Translations under genes and position numbers: made by a program
From: Bradyrhizobium sp. ARR65
Lineage (GTDB): Bacteria; Pseudomonadota; Alphaproteobacteria; Rhizobiales; Xanthobacteraceae
Reading direction: 5' to 3'
Length of the DNA: 64,000 nt
Assembly: GCF_000472385.1 (NCBI RefSeq)
Contig: NZ_AWZU01000002.1
Coordinates: forward strand, 124,001-188,000
Notes under the pieces: generated by a model
Told to the model about the DNA's origin: nothing
The model's database searches: none
What the model saw: only the letters and a program-made list of their open reading frames with translations
Part shown: in pieces, positions 1 to 9,303 of the stretch
Position numbering within the stretch: the first letter of the stretch is position 1
How the letters are laid out: each line of letters starts with the position of its first letter

Positions 1-147
1 CATGGGATCGCCATCGCCGATCGATGGCTCTGCGCCCTCCTCGACGTTGAGCACGACCACGATCGCAAGGCGCGCATCGTTCGGCCAGCGTGCAACCGGC
101 GGGGTCCTGCCGTAACCAATGAAATCTCGCTCATGATCGGCCTTCAT
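1..147 (-). CDS. Polysaccharide deacetylase family protein (PuuE/allantoinase-like), N-terminal fragment
   Basis: Only the first 49 codons lie in the window; the gene continues past the left edge. The ATG at 147-145 overlaps the amidase stop codon in an ATGA junction, which indicates translational coupling in one operon. The visible peptide contains DFIGYGRTPPVARWP followed by a hydrophobic strand and VLNVEEGAE. This is the typical opening of the PuuE-like branch of carbohydrate esterase 4, the polysaccharide-deacetylase-fold allantoinases and cyclic-imide hydrolases. Members of that branch hydrolyse cyclic ureides or imides, which fits the neighbouring deaminase, monooxygenase and amidase. 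The active site lies outside the window, so the substrate is an inference. A genuine polysaccharide deacetylase is less likely given this context. Confidence 0.72.
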   Translation of the reverse strand, partial: MKADHERDFIGYGRTPPVARWPNDARLAIVVVLNVEEGAEPSIGDGDPM

Positions 148-1337
148 GTTGCGAGCGGCACCCGTTCGAGTGCATGTCCGATCTTTTCCGCGCAATCCAG
201 CAGCCGCTGGTCGCCGCGTGGCCCGGCGATGAGAGAAAGGCCGACAGGGCAGCCCTCGACGGTAACAGCGGGGATGTTGACCTGCGGCAAGCGGCACAGG
301 CTCGCCACGCAGGTGAGCGCAAGGGTCTTCTCGCGGAACTCGACCTGTGCCGATACCGGTGCTTCCCGAAGCGGTGGAAGATCGTGCGCCGTTGGAAGGA
401 TCAAGACACCATCGTTGCCGAGCATATCTATCAGCCGATCGGTCAGAGCCTCCCGCCTTACGACGGCGGCAGCGAATTTGGCAGGATCGACGCGCGACGA
501 CAGTTCGATCCGTTCCGCAACCGCCTGGCTGAGCCGCCGTCCCGGCGCTTTGCCCCAGGCCCCCAGTGTCGACCACAAATCGTAAAGCTGCAAAGGCCTG
601 AAGGTGTCGAGCCAGACGTCCACGCCTTCCGTAAACAGCGTGACCTCGGTCACGCTTCCAAGTGATCGCGCGGCCGGCAGCAGCGCTTTGCCGATATGCG
701 GGGCCGGGATGTCGAAGGCATCGCGCGCAAGCAGAAGTCGCGCAGGCGCGACCTCGCGGATCGGACCAAAATAGACTTCGCCGACACGCTTCAGCGTCGT
801 TGCGTCGCGCGCGAGCCAGCCAACCGTGTCGAAGCTCGGCGCCATCGCCATGATACCTGCAACCGACAGGCGGCCAAAAGTGGTGCGCAAGCCATACAGC
901 CCGCAAAAGCTGGCCGGCACTCGTACCGAACCGCCGGTGTCGGTCCCAAGGGCGAAATCGCAAAGGCCCGCCGCAACCACGGAGGCCGAGCCGCTCGAGG
1001 ATCCTCCGGGCACTCGCGCCGGCGCCTTTGGATTGATGGGCGTGCCGAAATGTGGATTGATTCCGAACATTCCGCACGCGATTTCGTCGGTGTGCGTCTT
1101 GCCGATCAGACGCGCGCCGGCCATCAACGGCGCTAGCACACTCGGCGCCGTCGCCACGGCAGGATCGGCGTCGCGCAAACGATCCGGATTGCCCCAGCCG
1201 GATTTGAATCCGGCGACATCCATGAGGTCCTTCGCCGCAAAAGATAGGTCCGAAAGCGGCCCGTCCTCCTTCAGCTTCAACGAGGAGGGGCCATGCTCCA
1301 CGAAGCCAAGTTGCCGGATGTCTTCGAGATTGGACAC
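144..1337 (-). CDS. Amidase (amidase signature family)
   Basis: This 397-residue protein hydrolyses a carboxamide to the acid plus ammonia in the cytoplasm. The amidase-signature triad is visible: Lys36 in AAKDLMD, cis-Ser113 in GGSSSGSA and nucleophile Ser137 in DTGGSVRVP. The 24-residue Ser-Ser spacing matches the family. At about 400 residues it belongs to the shorter AtzE or indoleacetamide-hydrolase-like members. The start is a GTG at 1337, seven bases after the monooxygenase stop codon; the Shine-Dalgarno sequence there is weak. It is co-transcribed with the HpaB-type monooxygenase upstream and the deacetylase-like gene downstream. The likely role is hydrolysis of an open-chain amide formed after ring oxidation; the substrate is not determinable from sequence. 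Confidence 0.88.
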   Translation of the reverse strand: MSNLEDIRQLGFVEHGPSSLKLKEDGPLSDLSFAAKDLMDVAGFKSGWGNPDRLRDADPAVATAPSVLAPLMAGARLIGKTHTDEIACGMFGINPHFGTPINPKAPARVPGGSSSGSASVVAAGLCDFALGTDTGGSVRVPASFCGLYGLRTTFGRLSVAGIMAMAPSFDTVGWLARDATTLKRVGEVYFGPIREVAPARLLLARDAFDIPAPHIGKALLPAARSLGSVTEVTLFTEGVDVWLDTFRPLQLYDLWSTLGAWGKAPGRRLSQAVAERIELSSRVDPAKFAAAVVRREALTDRLIDMLGNDGVLILPTAHDLPPLREAPVSAQVEFREKTLALTCVASLCRLPQVNIPAVTVEGCPVGLSLIAGPRGDQRLLDCAEKIGHALERVPLAT

Positions 1338-1344
1338 GGCGGCT

Positions 1345-2829
1345 CTACTCGGCGGCGTCGGGAAGATTCATGTGACCATCAGGCAAACCATAGCTGCCCA
1401 TGAACTGGTCGACCGGGCGCTTCACCCCATCCCAATCGAAAAACCGAAAGGAATTTCCGCGCGTCACGAAGGGTGCGCCGGAATAGAACATTTCATATTG
1501 CAGATGACGCGAGCCGAATTCGGAGCCAACGGCATCCCATGCAAGCTTCATCAGCTTGACGCGTTGCTCCGATGTCGCAACCGGAGACCGCTGTGTTTTG
1601 CTGATCAGCACATTGGTTTCCGGCGCGGCGAAATCGGCATAGGAGGAGGGGACCATGATCATGCCGCCGCCGGAAAGCGAGCGGATCGCCTCGACCACCT
1701 CCGGATAGGTCGTTTGGGCGATGACCTGCGCGCTGCAAAGCATGCTCCGATCCGGCACGTAGAATTCGTAAAAGCTCTCGCCCTTCAGCTCCATCGCGAT
1801 GACAAGCGCTTCGATGTTGCTGACCTTGGCGGCAAGCAGTCCCAGCGTCTCGCGCACCTGCGGATAGTTTATGATGTTGTTGGTCTCGGCGATCTTGCGC
1901 GCGAGCCCAAGCAAGAAGCGAAGCTTCACCATCAGGCGGACGATGCACTGATAGTTTTGAAAAACATGAGCGCGGGTGTCGTGCCATTGCGCCTGCGCCA
2001 TCTTCAGGTCCTTGAAAACGAACACCCGGTCCCAGGATATCTTGACGTCGTCGAAATAGACGACCGCATCGTTCTCGTCGAACCTTGATGACAGCGGATA
2101 GTCGAAAGTCGAGGTCGCGCTTTGTTCATAGCTGCGGCGCGACATCAGGCTGAGGCCTTTGGTGCCAAGCGGTACCACCGCCGTGAAGGCGTAGGCTTCA
2201 TCGCCGGCCTGCAACGCTTGAAAGCCAGAGACCAGCAATTCGTTTGCCATGATGCCGCTGGTGGCAAGCATCTTGGCGCCGCGAATGGTGATGCCCTCGC
2301 TGTCCTCGTCGACAACGGATGCGACGAGGTGCGGGTCAGGTTGGCCGCTGGCGGATTTCGCCTTGTCTGATTGCGGGTTGATGATGACGTAAGAGAGAAA
2401 GAGATCGTTGTCTCTGGCGTACTGAAAATAGGATTCCAGAGCGGCCGCGCGCGCGGAATCGTAATCTCGGAACGCCGCAAGGCCCATCCGAAGGCCCACC
2501 AGGGTCGAGGCGACGTGATCCGGTGACCGGCCGATCATGCCGCAGGAAAGCGCCGACCATTTTTCAATCGCCTGACGGCGCCGAACGAGATCTCCAAAGG
2601 TCTTTGGAAGCTGCCAAGCCAGGTTGACGCGCTTGCCGTTGGTCGGCGAAGCGAATGTCATCTGTTCGAGATTTTCGGGCGCGGCCTGATAGTCGTAAAG
2701 GCGTGCGGCGCTGGCGACTGCGCCGCGAAAATTGCTGTCGGTCGTAACATCGGTGATCTTGCGCCCGTCGATGTAGATCGTACGGTTATCGCGCAGGCTC
2801 GAAAGATAGGCCTTTCCGTCTTTAGCCAT
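1345..2829 (-). CDS. HpaB-family FADH2-dependent monooxygenase, large component
   Basis: The 494-residue protein resembles the oxygenase component of two-component flavin monooxygenases of the 4-hydroxyphenylacetate 3-hydroxylase family (HpaB, TftD, HadA). The N-terminal part (LRDNRTIYIDGRKI near residues 12-25), the central acyl-CoA-dehydrogenase-like flavin fold and the full length all agree. These enzymes use reduced FAD from a separate reductase to hydroxylate or cleave rings in the cytoplasm. No flavin reductase is visible here, so it must lie left of the window or elsewhere. The ATG at 2829 has GGAG six bases upstream. Flanking genes handle C-N bonds rather than aromatic acids, so I infer a nitrogen heterocycle as substrate; a phenolic substrate cannot be excluded. 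About 230 bases separate it from the upstream deaminase gene, enough for its own promoter. Confidence 0.83.
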   Translation of the reverse strand: MAKDGKAYLSSLRDNRTIYIDGRKITDVTTDSNFRGAVASAARLYDYQAAPENLEQMTFASPTNGKRVNLAWQLPKTFGDLVRRRQAIEKWSALSCGMIGRSPDHVASTLVGLRMGLAAFRDYDSARAAALESYFQYARDNDLFLSYVIINPQSDKAKSASGQPDPHLVASVVDEDSEGITIRGAKMLATSGIMANELLVSGFQALQAGDEAYAFTAVVPLGTKGLSLMSRRSYEQSATSTFDYPLSSRFDENDAVVYFDDVKISWDRVFVFKDLKMAQAQWHDTRAHVFQNYQCIVRLMVKLRFLLGLARKIAETNNIINYPQVRETLGLLAAKVSNIEALVIAMELKGESFYEFYVPDRSMLCSAQVIAQTTYPEVVEAIRSLSGGGMIMVPSSYADFAAPETNVLISKTQRSPVATSEQRVKLMKLAWDAVGSEFGSRHLQYEMFYSGAPFVTRGNSFRFFDWDGVKRPVDQFMGSYGLPDGHMNLPDAAE

Positions 2830-3060
2830 GGAGGACTCCGTGAAGCGTGCCGGAATCCGACGCCAGGCATTTACCCATTGCAGCCGGAAGCGGGTTTCAG
2901 ATTAGGATTGCAGGAGAAATCCGGTCAAGCCGATCGATTGGGCAGCAGCAATATCGATATCGTCAGGAGTTTCCGCGCATTACTAGCTGCGTGATTACCG
3001 ATTGGGCAGATGGGAGGCCAAAGTTGTGCAACTTGGTGTCGCGGAGCGGTTACCGCCCAG

Positions 3061-4401
3061 CTACAGATCCGCCAGAAACGCGGCGGCGGCTCGGCCGTGC
3101 TCATAGCGCAGCCGCGCCAGATCAATTCCGACGGGCACGCCGTCGGTGACGCGCCATTGACCGGCGATCATCACCCGGTCGGCGCGATGCGCGCCACAAA
3201 GCACGAGTGCCGCGATCGGATCACCGGCGCCGGAAAATCTCAACTCGTCCAGCGTAAAGAGAGCAAGATCCGCCTGCCGGCCCGGTTCAATTCTGCCGAT
3301 ATCGTCGCGCCCGAGGCAGGCGGCCGAGCCTTCCGTCGCCCAGCGCAAGGCATCGAGGTGGGTAACAGCGGATGCGTCGTAAGCGAGACGTCCCAGCAGA
3401 AAGGCGTGGCGGACGGACTCCATGAGATTGGAGCTGTCATTTGAAGCCGAGCCGTCCACGCCAAGACCAACAGTGACGCCCGCCGCTTCCAGATCTTTCG
3501 TCCTGCACAAGCCCGACGACAGCACCATGTTGGAGGTCGGGCAATGACATACCCCTAGGCCGTGCTTGCCGAGGCGCGCGATCTCCGCATCGTTGAAGTG
3601 GATGCCGTGCGCGAGCCAAACGCGCTCATTCAGCCAGCCCATCTGTTCGAGATAGTCGAGCGGCCGGCAGCCGAAATGATGCAGGCAGTAGGCGTTCTCG
3701 TCCTGCGTTTCCCCCAAATGCGTGTGGAGCCGGCAATCATGCTTTTCGGCCAGGGCGGCGGTATCGCTCATCAGTCGGCGAGTCACGTTGAAAGGCGCGC
3801 ACGGCGCAAGCGCCACGCGCAGGAATGCTCCCTCGCGCCTGTCGTGATATTTGGCGAGAACCCGTTCGCAATCCGTGAGAACCCTGTCGTAATCCTGCAT
3901 CAGCCGCTCATCGGCGATGCCGCCATCGGCAAAACCGAGATTGATCGCGCCGCGCGTCAGCGTCATGCGCATCCCGAGCCTTGATGCTTCCTCGGCCTCG
4001 ATGTCGACGGCGTCGGCGAGATCGTCCGGAAAGACAAACAGATGATCCGCCGCGGTAGAGCAGCCGGAAATCAGAAGCTCGGTCAAGGCGACCCGGACGG
4101 CAAGGCGGAAGCAATCGCGATCAAGATGGGCGCCCCAGATCGGGTAAAGCTGCTTCAGCCAGGGAAACAGCTCCTTGTTGATCGCCTTGGGATGCGCGCG
4201 CGTCAGCGTCTGGAAGAAGTGATGGTGCGTGTTGATCAGGCCCGGGATGATGACGTGCCGCCGGGCGTCGAAAATGTCGTCGTAAGGTACGGTTGGTCCG
4301 TTCTGCCCGACGAGCTCGGCGATTTTTCCGTCCTCGACGACAAGCCCGCGCTTGCCGCCGTTTGCGAGCACGGCGATCGGATCGCGAATCCAGGTTCTCA
4401 T
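3061..4401 (-). CDS. 8-oxoguanine deaminase-type amidohydrolase
   Basis: This 446-residue protein belongs to the amidohydrolase superfamily, in the subgroup with 8-oxoguanine deaminase, which converts 8-oxoguanine to urate and ammonia. Metal and catalytic residues are in place: H59-x-H61 in INTHHHFFQTLTR, H226-x-H228 with E231 in HTHLGETQDE, H265 in LAHGIHF and D316 in GLGVDGSASND. The CPTSNM motif is also typical of this clade. The length matches characterised enzymes of about 450 residues. The ATG at 4401 has GGAAG nine bases upstream, and the gene follows the alpha/beta hydrolase by 14 bases in one operon. Related deaminases act on triazines or other aminated heterocycles, so the exact substrate remains open. 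Confidence 0.85.
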   Translation of the reverse strand: MRTWIRDPIAVLANGGKRGLVVEDGKIAELVGQNGPTVPYDDIFDARRHVIIPGLINTHHHFFQTLTRAHPKAINKELFPWLKQLYPIWGAHLDRDCFRLAVRVALTELLISGCSTAADHLFVFPDDLADAVDIEAEEASRLGMRMTLTRGAINLGFADGGIADERLMQDYDRVLTDCERVLAKYHDRREGAFLRVALAPCAPFNVTRRLMSDTAALAEKHDCRLHTHLGETQDENAYCLHHFGCRPLDYLEQMGWLNERVWLAHGIHFNDAEIARLGKHGLGVCHCPTSNMVLSSGLCRTKDLEAAGVTVGLGVDGSASNDSSNLMESVRHAFLLGRLAYDASAVTHLDALRWATEGSAACLGRDDIGRIEPGRQADLALFTLDELRFSGAGDPIAALVLCGAHRADRVMIAGQWRVTDGVPVGIDLARLRYEHGRAAAAFLADL

Positions 4402-4415
4402 GACTGCTGCTTCCG

Positions 4416-5273
4416 CTAAACCGGCTTATGCGCAAGCCAGCGGCCGGATTCCGCCGCAAAGAACAGCTCGGAAAGCGCCGCATTGAATGCGGCAGGCTCT
4501 TCGCTGGTGATATTATGGCCGGCGCGGGGAGCGACGAGGAGGGCGGCCGTCGGCGCTGTGCGCTTCAGGAAGAAGCTGCCTTCAAGGCAGGGTTCATCCT
4601 CATCACCGACGATCACGAGCAGCGGCGGTACGAAGCATTTCAGCTCGGCTTCCATTTCCCATAGCGTCGGGCGCTTGGCTTGTACGCCGAACATTGTGAG
4701 CGAATGGCCGACGGCCGAATGCTCGCCAAGCATGCGCGCGAACTCGGACCAACCGCGCGGATCCTTGTTCTTGAAGGCCTGGCGGTTTGGTCCGTCGGCA
4801 TATGTCGCCGCGGAAATGCTTATATCTTGCTCGGCGAACATCTTGCCGGTTTCGACCGCATGCAATCGTTGTCGTTGACAACGGTCGGGTTCAGGCAGGG
4901 AGCCGGCACCACATCCGGCTGCAACGACCGAGATGCAGCGTTCGGGATGACGGATGCCAAGATGCAGAGCCGTGTAAGCGCCCATGGAATGTCCGACGAT
5001 GTGAGCTCGCTGCAGTCCCAAGCCGTCGAGAATGGCAAGGACATCGCCGACCGCGATATCCTGGCTATAGCTTGCGGGCTCTTTCGGTATGTCCGATGGC
5101 GGATAGCCGCGTTGGCTGAAGGTGATACAGCGGTGCGAGCGCGCGAAATGGCGCATCTGCGGCTCCCACGTCCGGTGGTCGCCTGCGAATTCGTGAATGA
5201 AAACGACGGCGCTACCGCTCCCCACGTCTTCATAATAGAGCTTGGTGCCGTCGGATGCGTGAATATGAGGCAT
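4416..5273 (-). CDS. Alpha/beta hydrolase
   Basis: The 285-residue protein has the alpha/beta-hydrolase fold. The nucleophile elbow is GHSMG with Ser96, the oxyanion strand is VVFIHEFAGDHRTW near residue 23, a probable acid lies in VGDEDEP (Asp224 or Asp226), and the catalytic His253 is in APRAGHN. It has no signal peptide, so it should act in the cytoplasm. It is the first gene of the minus-strand catabolic operon, starting at ATG 5273 with GGGGA just upstream. In nicotinate breakdown a hydrolase of this fold (NicD) removes formyl groups from an open-ring amide. A comparable ester- or amide-cleaving step is likely here, but the substrate is unknown. Confidence 0.85.
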   Translation of the reverse strand: MPHIHASDGTKLYYEDVGSGSAVVFIHEFAGDHRTWEPQMRHFARSHRCITFSQRGYPPSDIPKEPASYSQDIAVGDVLAILDGLGLQRAHIVGHSMGAYTALHLGIRHPERCISVVAAGCGAGSLPEPDRCQRQRLHAVETGKMFAEQDISISAATYADGPNRQAFKNKDPRGWSEFARMLGEHSAVGHSLTMFGVQAKRPTLWEMEAELKCFVPPLLVIVGDEDEPCLEGSFFLKRTAPTAALLVAPRAGHNITSEEPAAFNAALSELFFAAESGRWLAHKPV

Positions 5274-5674
5274 TCAGTCCCCGTAAGCGCGGAAAGGTTT
5301 CGCGCGCATCTTGCAACAATTGCGCCAGGGCATGCGCGGGACGCGCGGGTGCGCGGCCCGATTGAGTTCACTTTTAATCATGCTCGCTCGTGAGCGCGGC
5401 GCGGCCTCATGCGCGTTCGGCAGCGACGGGTATAGGCATGGCGCCGATCGCGCAGAGAGATCAGGAGCGGGCGCTCCGTGGTATCCCAGGACGCCGTCTT
5501 GGCGGCGACACGGAGGATGAATTGCTGCCATCCGCGGTTCTCCGCCGCTCGCCGCTGAGCGAAAAATCGCTAATCAGGTTCGGTCGCGCCGAGTTGGCGC
5601 GCGGATTGCTTGTGTCTTCTGGAGCCATTGGTCGCTGCCAAACCCCTTGGCCCGAGGCTGCTTGAATCGAACAC
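5274..5674. promoter_or_regulatory. Divergent intergenic region between catabolic operon and ABC importer
   Basis: These 401 bases separate two operons read in opposite directions, so both promoters and any shared regulator site should lie here. I see no regulator gene next to it and no clear sigma-70 hexamer pair or known riboswitch core. The placement suggests shared induction by the imported substrate; this is an inference from layout only. Confidence 0.45.
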
Positions 5675-7252
5675 ATGGACCAGTCGGGATTTGAAAACCT
5701 AAAGCCAAGGTTGGTGCTGACCGGGATTGCCAAGCGTTACCCGAGCGTGGTGGCGAACGAGGACGTCTCGTTGAGCGTCCGCCCGGGTGAAATTCACGCG
5801 GTTCTCGGCGAGAATGGCGCCGGCAAGAGCACGCTGATGAAGATCATCTACGGCGTCACCAAACCCGATGCCGGCACTATCCTCTGGAACGACCGCTACG
5901 AGACCATTACCGCCCCGGCACAGGCGCGGCGGCTGGGCATTGGCATGGTTTTCCAGCATTTCTCTCTGTTCGAGACCCTGACCGTCTGGGAAAACATCGC
6001 GCTGGCGCTGGACGAGCATATCCCGACCGCACAGCTCGCGGCGCGGATTACCGAGGTCTCGGAGAAATACGGTCTTCCTATCGATCCCTATCGGCTCGTC
6101 CACAGCATGTCGGTCGGCGAGCGACAGCGCGTCGAGATCGTGCGCTGCCTGTTGCAGGAGCCGAAGCTTCTCATCATGGATGAGCCCACCTCGGTGCTCA
6201 CGCCGCAGGCGGTTTTGACCCTGTTCAAGACGCTCCGCCGCCTGGCGTCCGAAGGATGCAGCATCCTTTATATCAGTCACAAGCTCGATGAAATACGCGC
6301 GCTGTGCGACACTGCCACCGTCCTGCGCGGCGGGCGCGTGAGCGGCACCGCGATCCCGCGGAACGAAACCAACGAAAGTCTCGCCCGCTTGATGATTGGT
6401 GGCGAGCTCGCGGAATGCCACCTGACGCCACGCGAGCCTCAGGAGGTGCGACTCGAAGTCGATCATTTGTCGCTGATCTCGTCCGACCCCTTCGGTACCT
6501 CGCTTAAGGACATTTGTCTTAAGATCCGAAGCGGCGAAATCCTGGGCATCGCCGGCGTCTCCGGCAACGGACAGAAGGAATTGATGGCGGCGCTCTCGGG
6601 CGAGCGGCTCAGTCCCGATGCATCGATGATCAAGCTGATGGGCCGGCCGGTGGGGACGCTCAATCCGGCAAAGCGTCGCGCGCACGGTCTCACCTTCGTT
6701 CCCGAGGAGCGGCTTGGCCGCGGCGCGGTACCGCCCATGAGTCTGGCCTACAATGCACTGCTGACAGGCGCGCAAAGCGGCATGGTGCGGAGGGGGATGA
6801 TCCTGCCCAGCGTCATGCGAAGCTTTTCGAAGGCGGTCATCGAACGTTTCAACGTCAAGTGCGGCGGCGAACAATCCGTCGCCTCAAGTCTCTCGGGCGG
6901 GAATCTGCAGAAATACATCGTCGGGCGGGAGACCATGCTGCAGCCGAAAATCATGATCGTGGCGCAGCCGACCTGGGGCGTCGACGTCGGTGCGGCGCAA
7001 CTCATCCGCCAGGCGCTGATCGATCTGCGCGACCAAGGCGTCGGGCTGTTGGTGATCTCGGAGGAGCTCGACGAGCTCTTCAACATCAGTGATCGGATCG
7101 CCGTGCTAGCAGGCGGACGTCTTTCGCCATCAGTGAAGCCCGCGGAGACGTCGATCGAGCAAATCGGCATCTGGATGAGCGGCAAGTTTGCCGATGTGAT
7201 GCCCGGCGCGTCGGCTTGCGCGCCTTCGCGACTGGAGACAGCCGATGCTTAG
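5675..7252 (+). CDS. BMP-type nucleoside/purine ABC transporter, ATP-binding protein (two ABC domains)
   Basis: The 525-residue protein carries two tandem ABC domains, as in the simple-sugar and nucleoside (YufO/NupA-like) importers. Domain 1 is canonical: Walker A GENGAGKST at 45-53, the Q-loop in VFQHFSLFE, signature SVGERQ near 146 and Walker B LLIMDEPTS near 166. Domain 2 is degenerate, as usual in this family: the Walker A position reads GVSGNGQKE, the signature is LSGGNLQK, and QPTWGVDVG replaces the Walker B glutamate region. It powers import from the inner face of the membrane. It opens a four-gene operon with two permeases and a BMP lipoprotein-type receptor, and overlaps the first permease by 8 bases. 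Divergence from the catabolic operon suggests it imports that pathway's substrate. Confidence 0.92.
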   Translation: MDQSGFENLKPRLVLTGIAKRYPSVVANEDVSLSVRPGEIHAVLGENGAGKSTLMKIIYGVTKPDAGTILWNDRYETITAPAQARRLGIGMVFQHFSLFETLTVWENIALALDEHIPTAQLAARITEVSEKYGLPIDPYRLVHSMSVGERQRVEIVRCLLQEPKLLIMDEPTSVLTPQAVLTLFKTLRRLASEGCSILYISHKLDEIRALCDTATVLRGGRVSGTAIPRNETNESLARLMIGGELAECHLTPREPQEVRLEVDHLSLISSDPFGTSLKDICLKIRSGEILGIAGVSGNGQKELMAALSGERLSPDASMIKLMGRPVGTLNPAKRRAHGLTFVPEERLGRGAVPPMSLAYNALLTGAQSGMVRRGMILPSVMRSFSKAVIERFNVKCGGEQSVASSLSGGNLQKYIVGRETMLQPKIMIVAQPTWGVDVGAAQLIRQALIDLRDQGVGLLVISEELDELFNISDRIAVLAGGRLSPSVKPAETSIEQIGIWMSGKFADVMPGASACAPSRLETADA

Positions 7253-8342
7253 GCTGGAACGGCGTGCGACACCTTCTTCCCTGATGCGCTTTGCCTCGCC
7301 GCTGCTGGCGGCGCTCTGCATGCTGATGACGGGATTTCTCCTGTTCAGCGCGCTGGGCAAGGATCCGATGGAGGCCTTCTATCTGTTCTTCGTGAAACCC
7401 GTTTCGAGCACCTATGGCATCGGTGAGTTGCTGCTGAAGACGACGCCGCTCCTGCTCTGCGGCGTCGGGCTCGCCTTGGGCTTTCGCGCGAGCGTCTGGA
7501 ATATCGGCGCCGAGGGACAACTCACGATGGGCGCGATCGCGGGCGGTGGTGTCGCGCTCTGGTTCGGCGACAGCGACTCCAGCCTCGCGATGCCGCTGAT
7601 GGTGCTCGCCGGCATTCTCGGCGGAATGGCCTGGGCCGCCATCCCGGCGTTCCTGCGGACGCGGTTCAACACCAACGAAATCCTTGTCACGCTGATGCTG
7701 GTGTACATCTCCCAGTTGGTTCTGTCCTGGCTCGTTCACGGACCGTGGCGCGATCCCGAGGGTCAGAACTACCCGCAGTCGCAAGGATTCGGCGACGCCG
7801 AGACCATGGCGGTGCTGATCTCGGGCACGCGCGTGACCTGGGGCATCGTTTACGCGCTTGCCCTTGCACTCGTGGCCTGGATCTTTTCGCAGAAGACCTT
7901 TGCAGGATTCAGGATGCAGGTCGCGGGGCTTGCGCCGGCTGCGGCGGCCTATGCCGGCTTTTCGGAGAAGCGCAATATCTGGATCGCGCTGTTGCTGTGC
8001 GGCGGCATGGCAGGGCTTGCCGGCATCTGCGAGGTTGCGGGCCCGATCGGACGCCTGCAGCAGCAGATCTCGCCCGGCTACGGCTTCGCCGCGATCATCG
8101 TCGCCTGGATCGGGCGGTTACATCCGATCGGCATTATCTTCGGCGCGCTCCTGATGTCGCTGCTCTATCTCGGCGGCGAGGCGGCGCAGATGGGCATGGG
8201 GCTGCCGTCGGCGATCACCGGACTTTTTCAAGGGCTGCTGCTGTTCTACCTGCTAGCAACGGATCTCTTCATCAATTTCCGATTGAAGCGTGTCGATAGC
8301 GGCAAGACCAGGCCGACGGCCCCGAGGGAGAGCGTCGCATGA
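7245..8342 (+). CDS. BMP-type ABC transporter permease 1
   Basis: This 365-residue inner-membrane permease belongs to the branched-chain-amino-acid/sugar-type family (YufP/NupP-like). It has many hydrophobic segments and the family pattern LGFRASVWNIGAEGQL near residue 80, which is diagnostic for the longer permease of BMP nucleoside importers. The ATG at 7245 lies inside the ATPase gene, with GGAGA upstream, giving an 8-base overlap. It ends in an ATGA overlap with the second permease. The two permeases should form the heterodimeric channel. The ligand cannot be deduced from the permease; nucleosides, purines or related heterocycles are usual. Confidence 0.92.
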   Translation: MLRLERRATPSSLMRFASPLLAALCMLMTGFLLFSALGKDPMEAFYLFFVKPVSSTYGIGELLLKTTPLLLCGVGLALGFRASVWNIGAEGQLTMGAIAGGGVALWFGDSDSSLAMPLMVLAGILGGMAWAAIPAFLRTRFNTNEILVTLMLVYISQLVLSWLVHGPWRDPEGQNYPQSQGFGDAETMAVLISGTRVTWGIVYALALALVAWIFSQKTFAGFRMQVAGLAPAAAAYAGFSEKRNIWIALLLCGGMAGLAGICEVAGPIGRLQQQISPGYGFAAIIVAWIGRLHPIGIIFGALLMSLLYLGGEAAQMGMGLPSAITGLFQGLLLFYLLATDLFINFRLKRVDSGKTRPTAPRESVA

Positions 8343-9259
8343 TTGCCATTGTCCCGATGGTTGCCAGCACGGTGGTCGCGGCAACACCGTTGATTTACGC
8401 CGCGCTCGGCGAGACCGTGGTCGAAAGATCAGGCGTGCTCAATCTCGGCATCGAAGGCATGATGCTGATCGGTGCAGTCGCGGGGTTTGCGGCGGCGCGG
8501 GCCACCGGCAGCGATGGGGTCGGTTTTGCCGCCGCAGCCGCGGCAGGTGTCGCCCTGTCCCTGATCTTCGGTTTTCTCACGCTCAACCTGCAGACCAATC
8601 AGGTGGCGACCGGTCTTGCGCTGACTTTGTTTGGCGTGGGTCTTTCGGCTTTCGTCGGCCACAATCTGGCGGGCCTGCCGGTGGAGCGGCTGGCGCCGAT
8701 CACGATTCCGGGCCTCACCGCTATCCCCGTGGTCGGCGATCTCCTCTTCCACTACGACGTCATGGTTTATCTGTCGGTGGCTCTGTTCGTCGGCGTGCAA
8801 TGGTTCCTGACGAAATCGCGCATCGGGCTCACGCTGCGTGCGATCGGAGAATCGCCGGCCGTCGCTCATGCGATCGGCAAGCCTGTGTTGGCGACGCGCT
8901 ATCTCGCGGTGATCTTCGGCGGGGCGACCGCGGGCATTGCCGGCGCCTATCTCTCGCTGGTGCAAACGCCGATGTGGGTCGAGGGAATGTCGGCCGGCAA
9001 GGGCTGGATAGCGCTGGCCCTCGTCGTATTTGGGACCTGGAAGCCAACCCGTGTCGTCGTCGGCGCCTATCTGTTCGGCGGCGTCACCCAGTTTCAGCTC
9101 TTCGCGCAAGGCTTCGCGCTGCCAATTCCGACCGAGTTCCTGTCGATGCTGCCCTACGCGGCGACCATCATCGTGCTCGTCATCATCTGCCGCGATCCCA
9201 GGACGATCCTGCTCAATCAACCGGCCTCCCTTGGCCACAGTTTCCATCCCACCGCGTGA
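8339..9259 (+). CDS. BMP-type ABC transporter permease 2
   Basis: The 306-residue protein is the shorter permease partner (YufQ-like). It has the family motif ERSGVLNLGIEGMML near residues 29-43, matching the NIGAEG motif of permease 1, and about eight to ten hydrophobic segments. It starts at ATG 8339, overlapping the stop codon of permease 1 by four bases, so the two are translationally coupled. It completes the membrane channel of the importer. The gene is followed after 44 bases by the solute-binding protein, whose higher expression is probably set by its own AAAGGA ribosome binding site. Confidence 0.92.
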   Translation: MIAIVPMVASTVVAATPLIYAALGETVVERSGVLNLGIEGMMLIGAVAGFAAARATGSDGVGFAAAAAAGVALSLIFGFLTLNLQTNQVATGLALTLFGVGLSAFVGHNLAGLPVERLAPITIPGLTAIPVVGDLLFHYDVMVYLSVALFVGVQWFLTKSRIGLTLRAIGESPAVAHAIGKPVLATRYLAVIFGGATAGIAGAYLSLVQTPMWVEGMSAGKGWIALALVVFGTWKPTRVVVGAYLFGGVTQFQLFAQGFALPIPTEFLSMLPYAATIIVLVIICRDPRTILLNQPASLGHSFHPTA

Positions 9260-9303
9260 GAGAGCCGCGCTCGCGGTTTATTCTGCTCTAACCAAAGGAA
9301 AGT

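Noticed and set aside
826..2088. A plus-strand open frame of about 420 codons across the amidase and monooxygenase genes
   Set aside because: It spans two well-supported minus-strand genes and shows no protein family features.
5274..5674. A purine riboswitch before the nucleoside-type importer
   Set aside because: I could not find the conserved three-way-junction core or loop sequences of the purine class, and such switches are uncommon in alphaproteobacteria.
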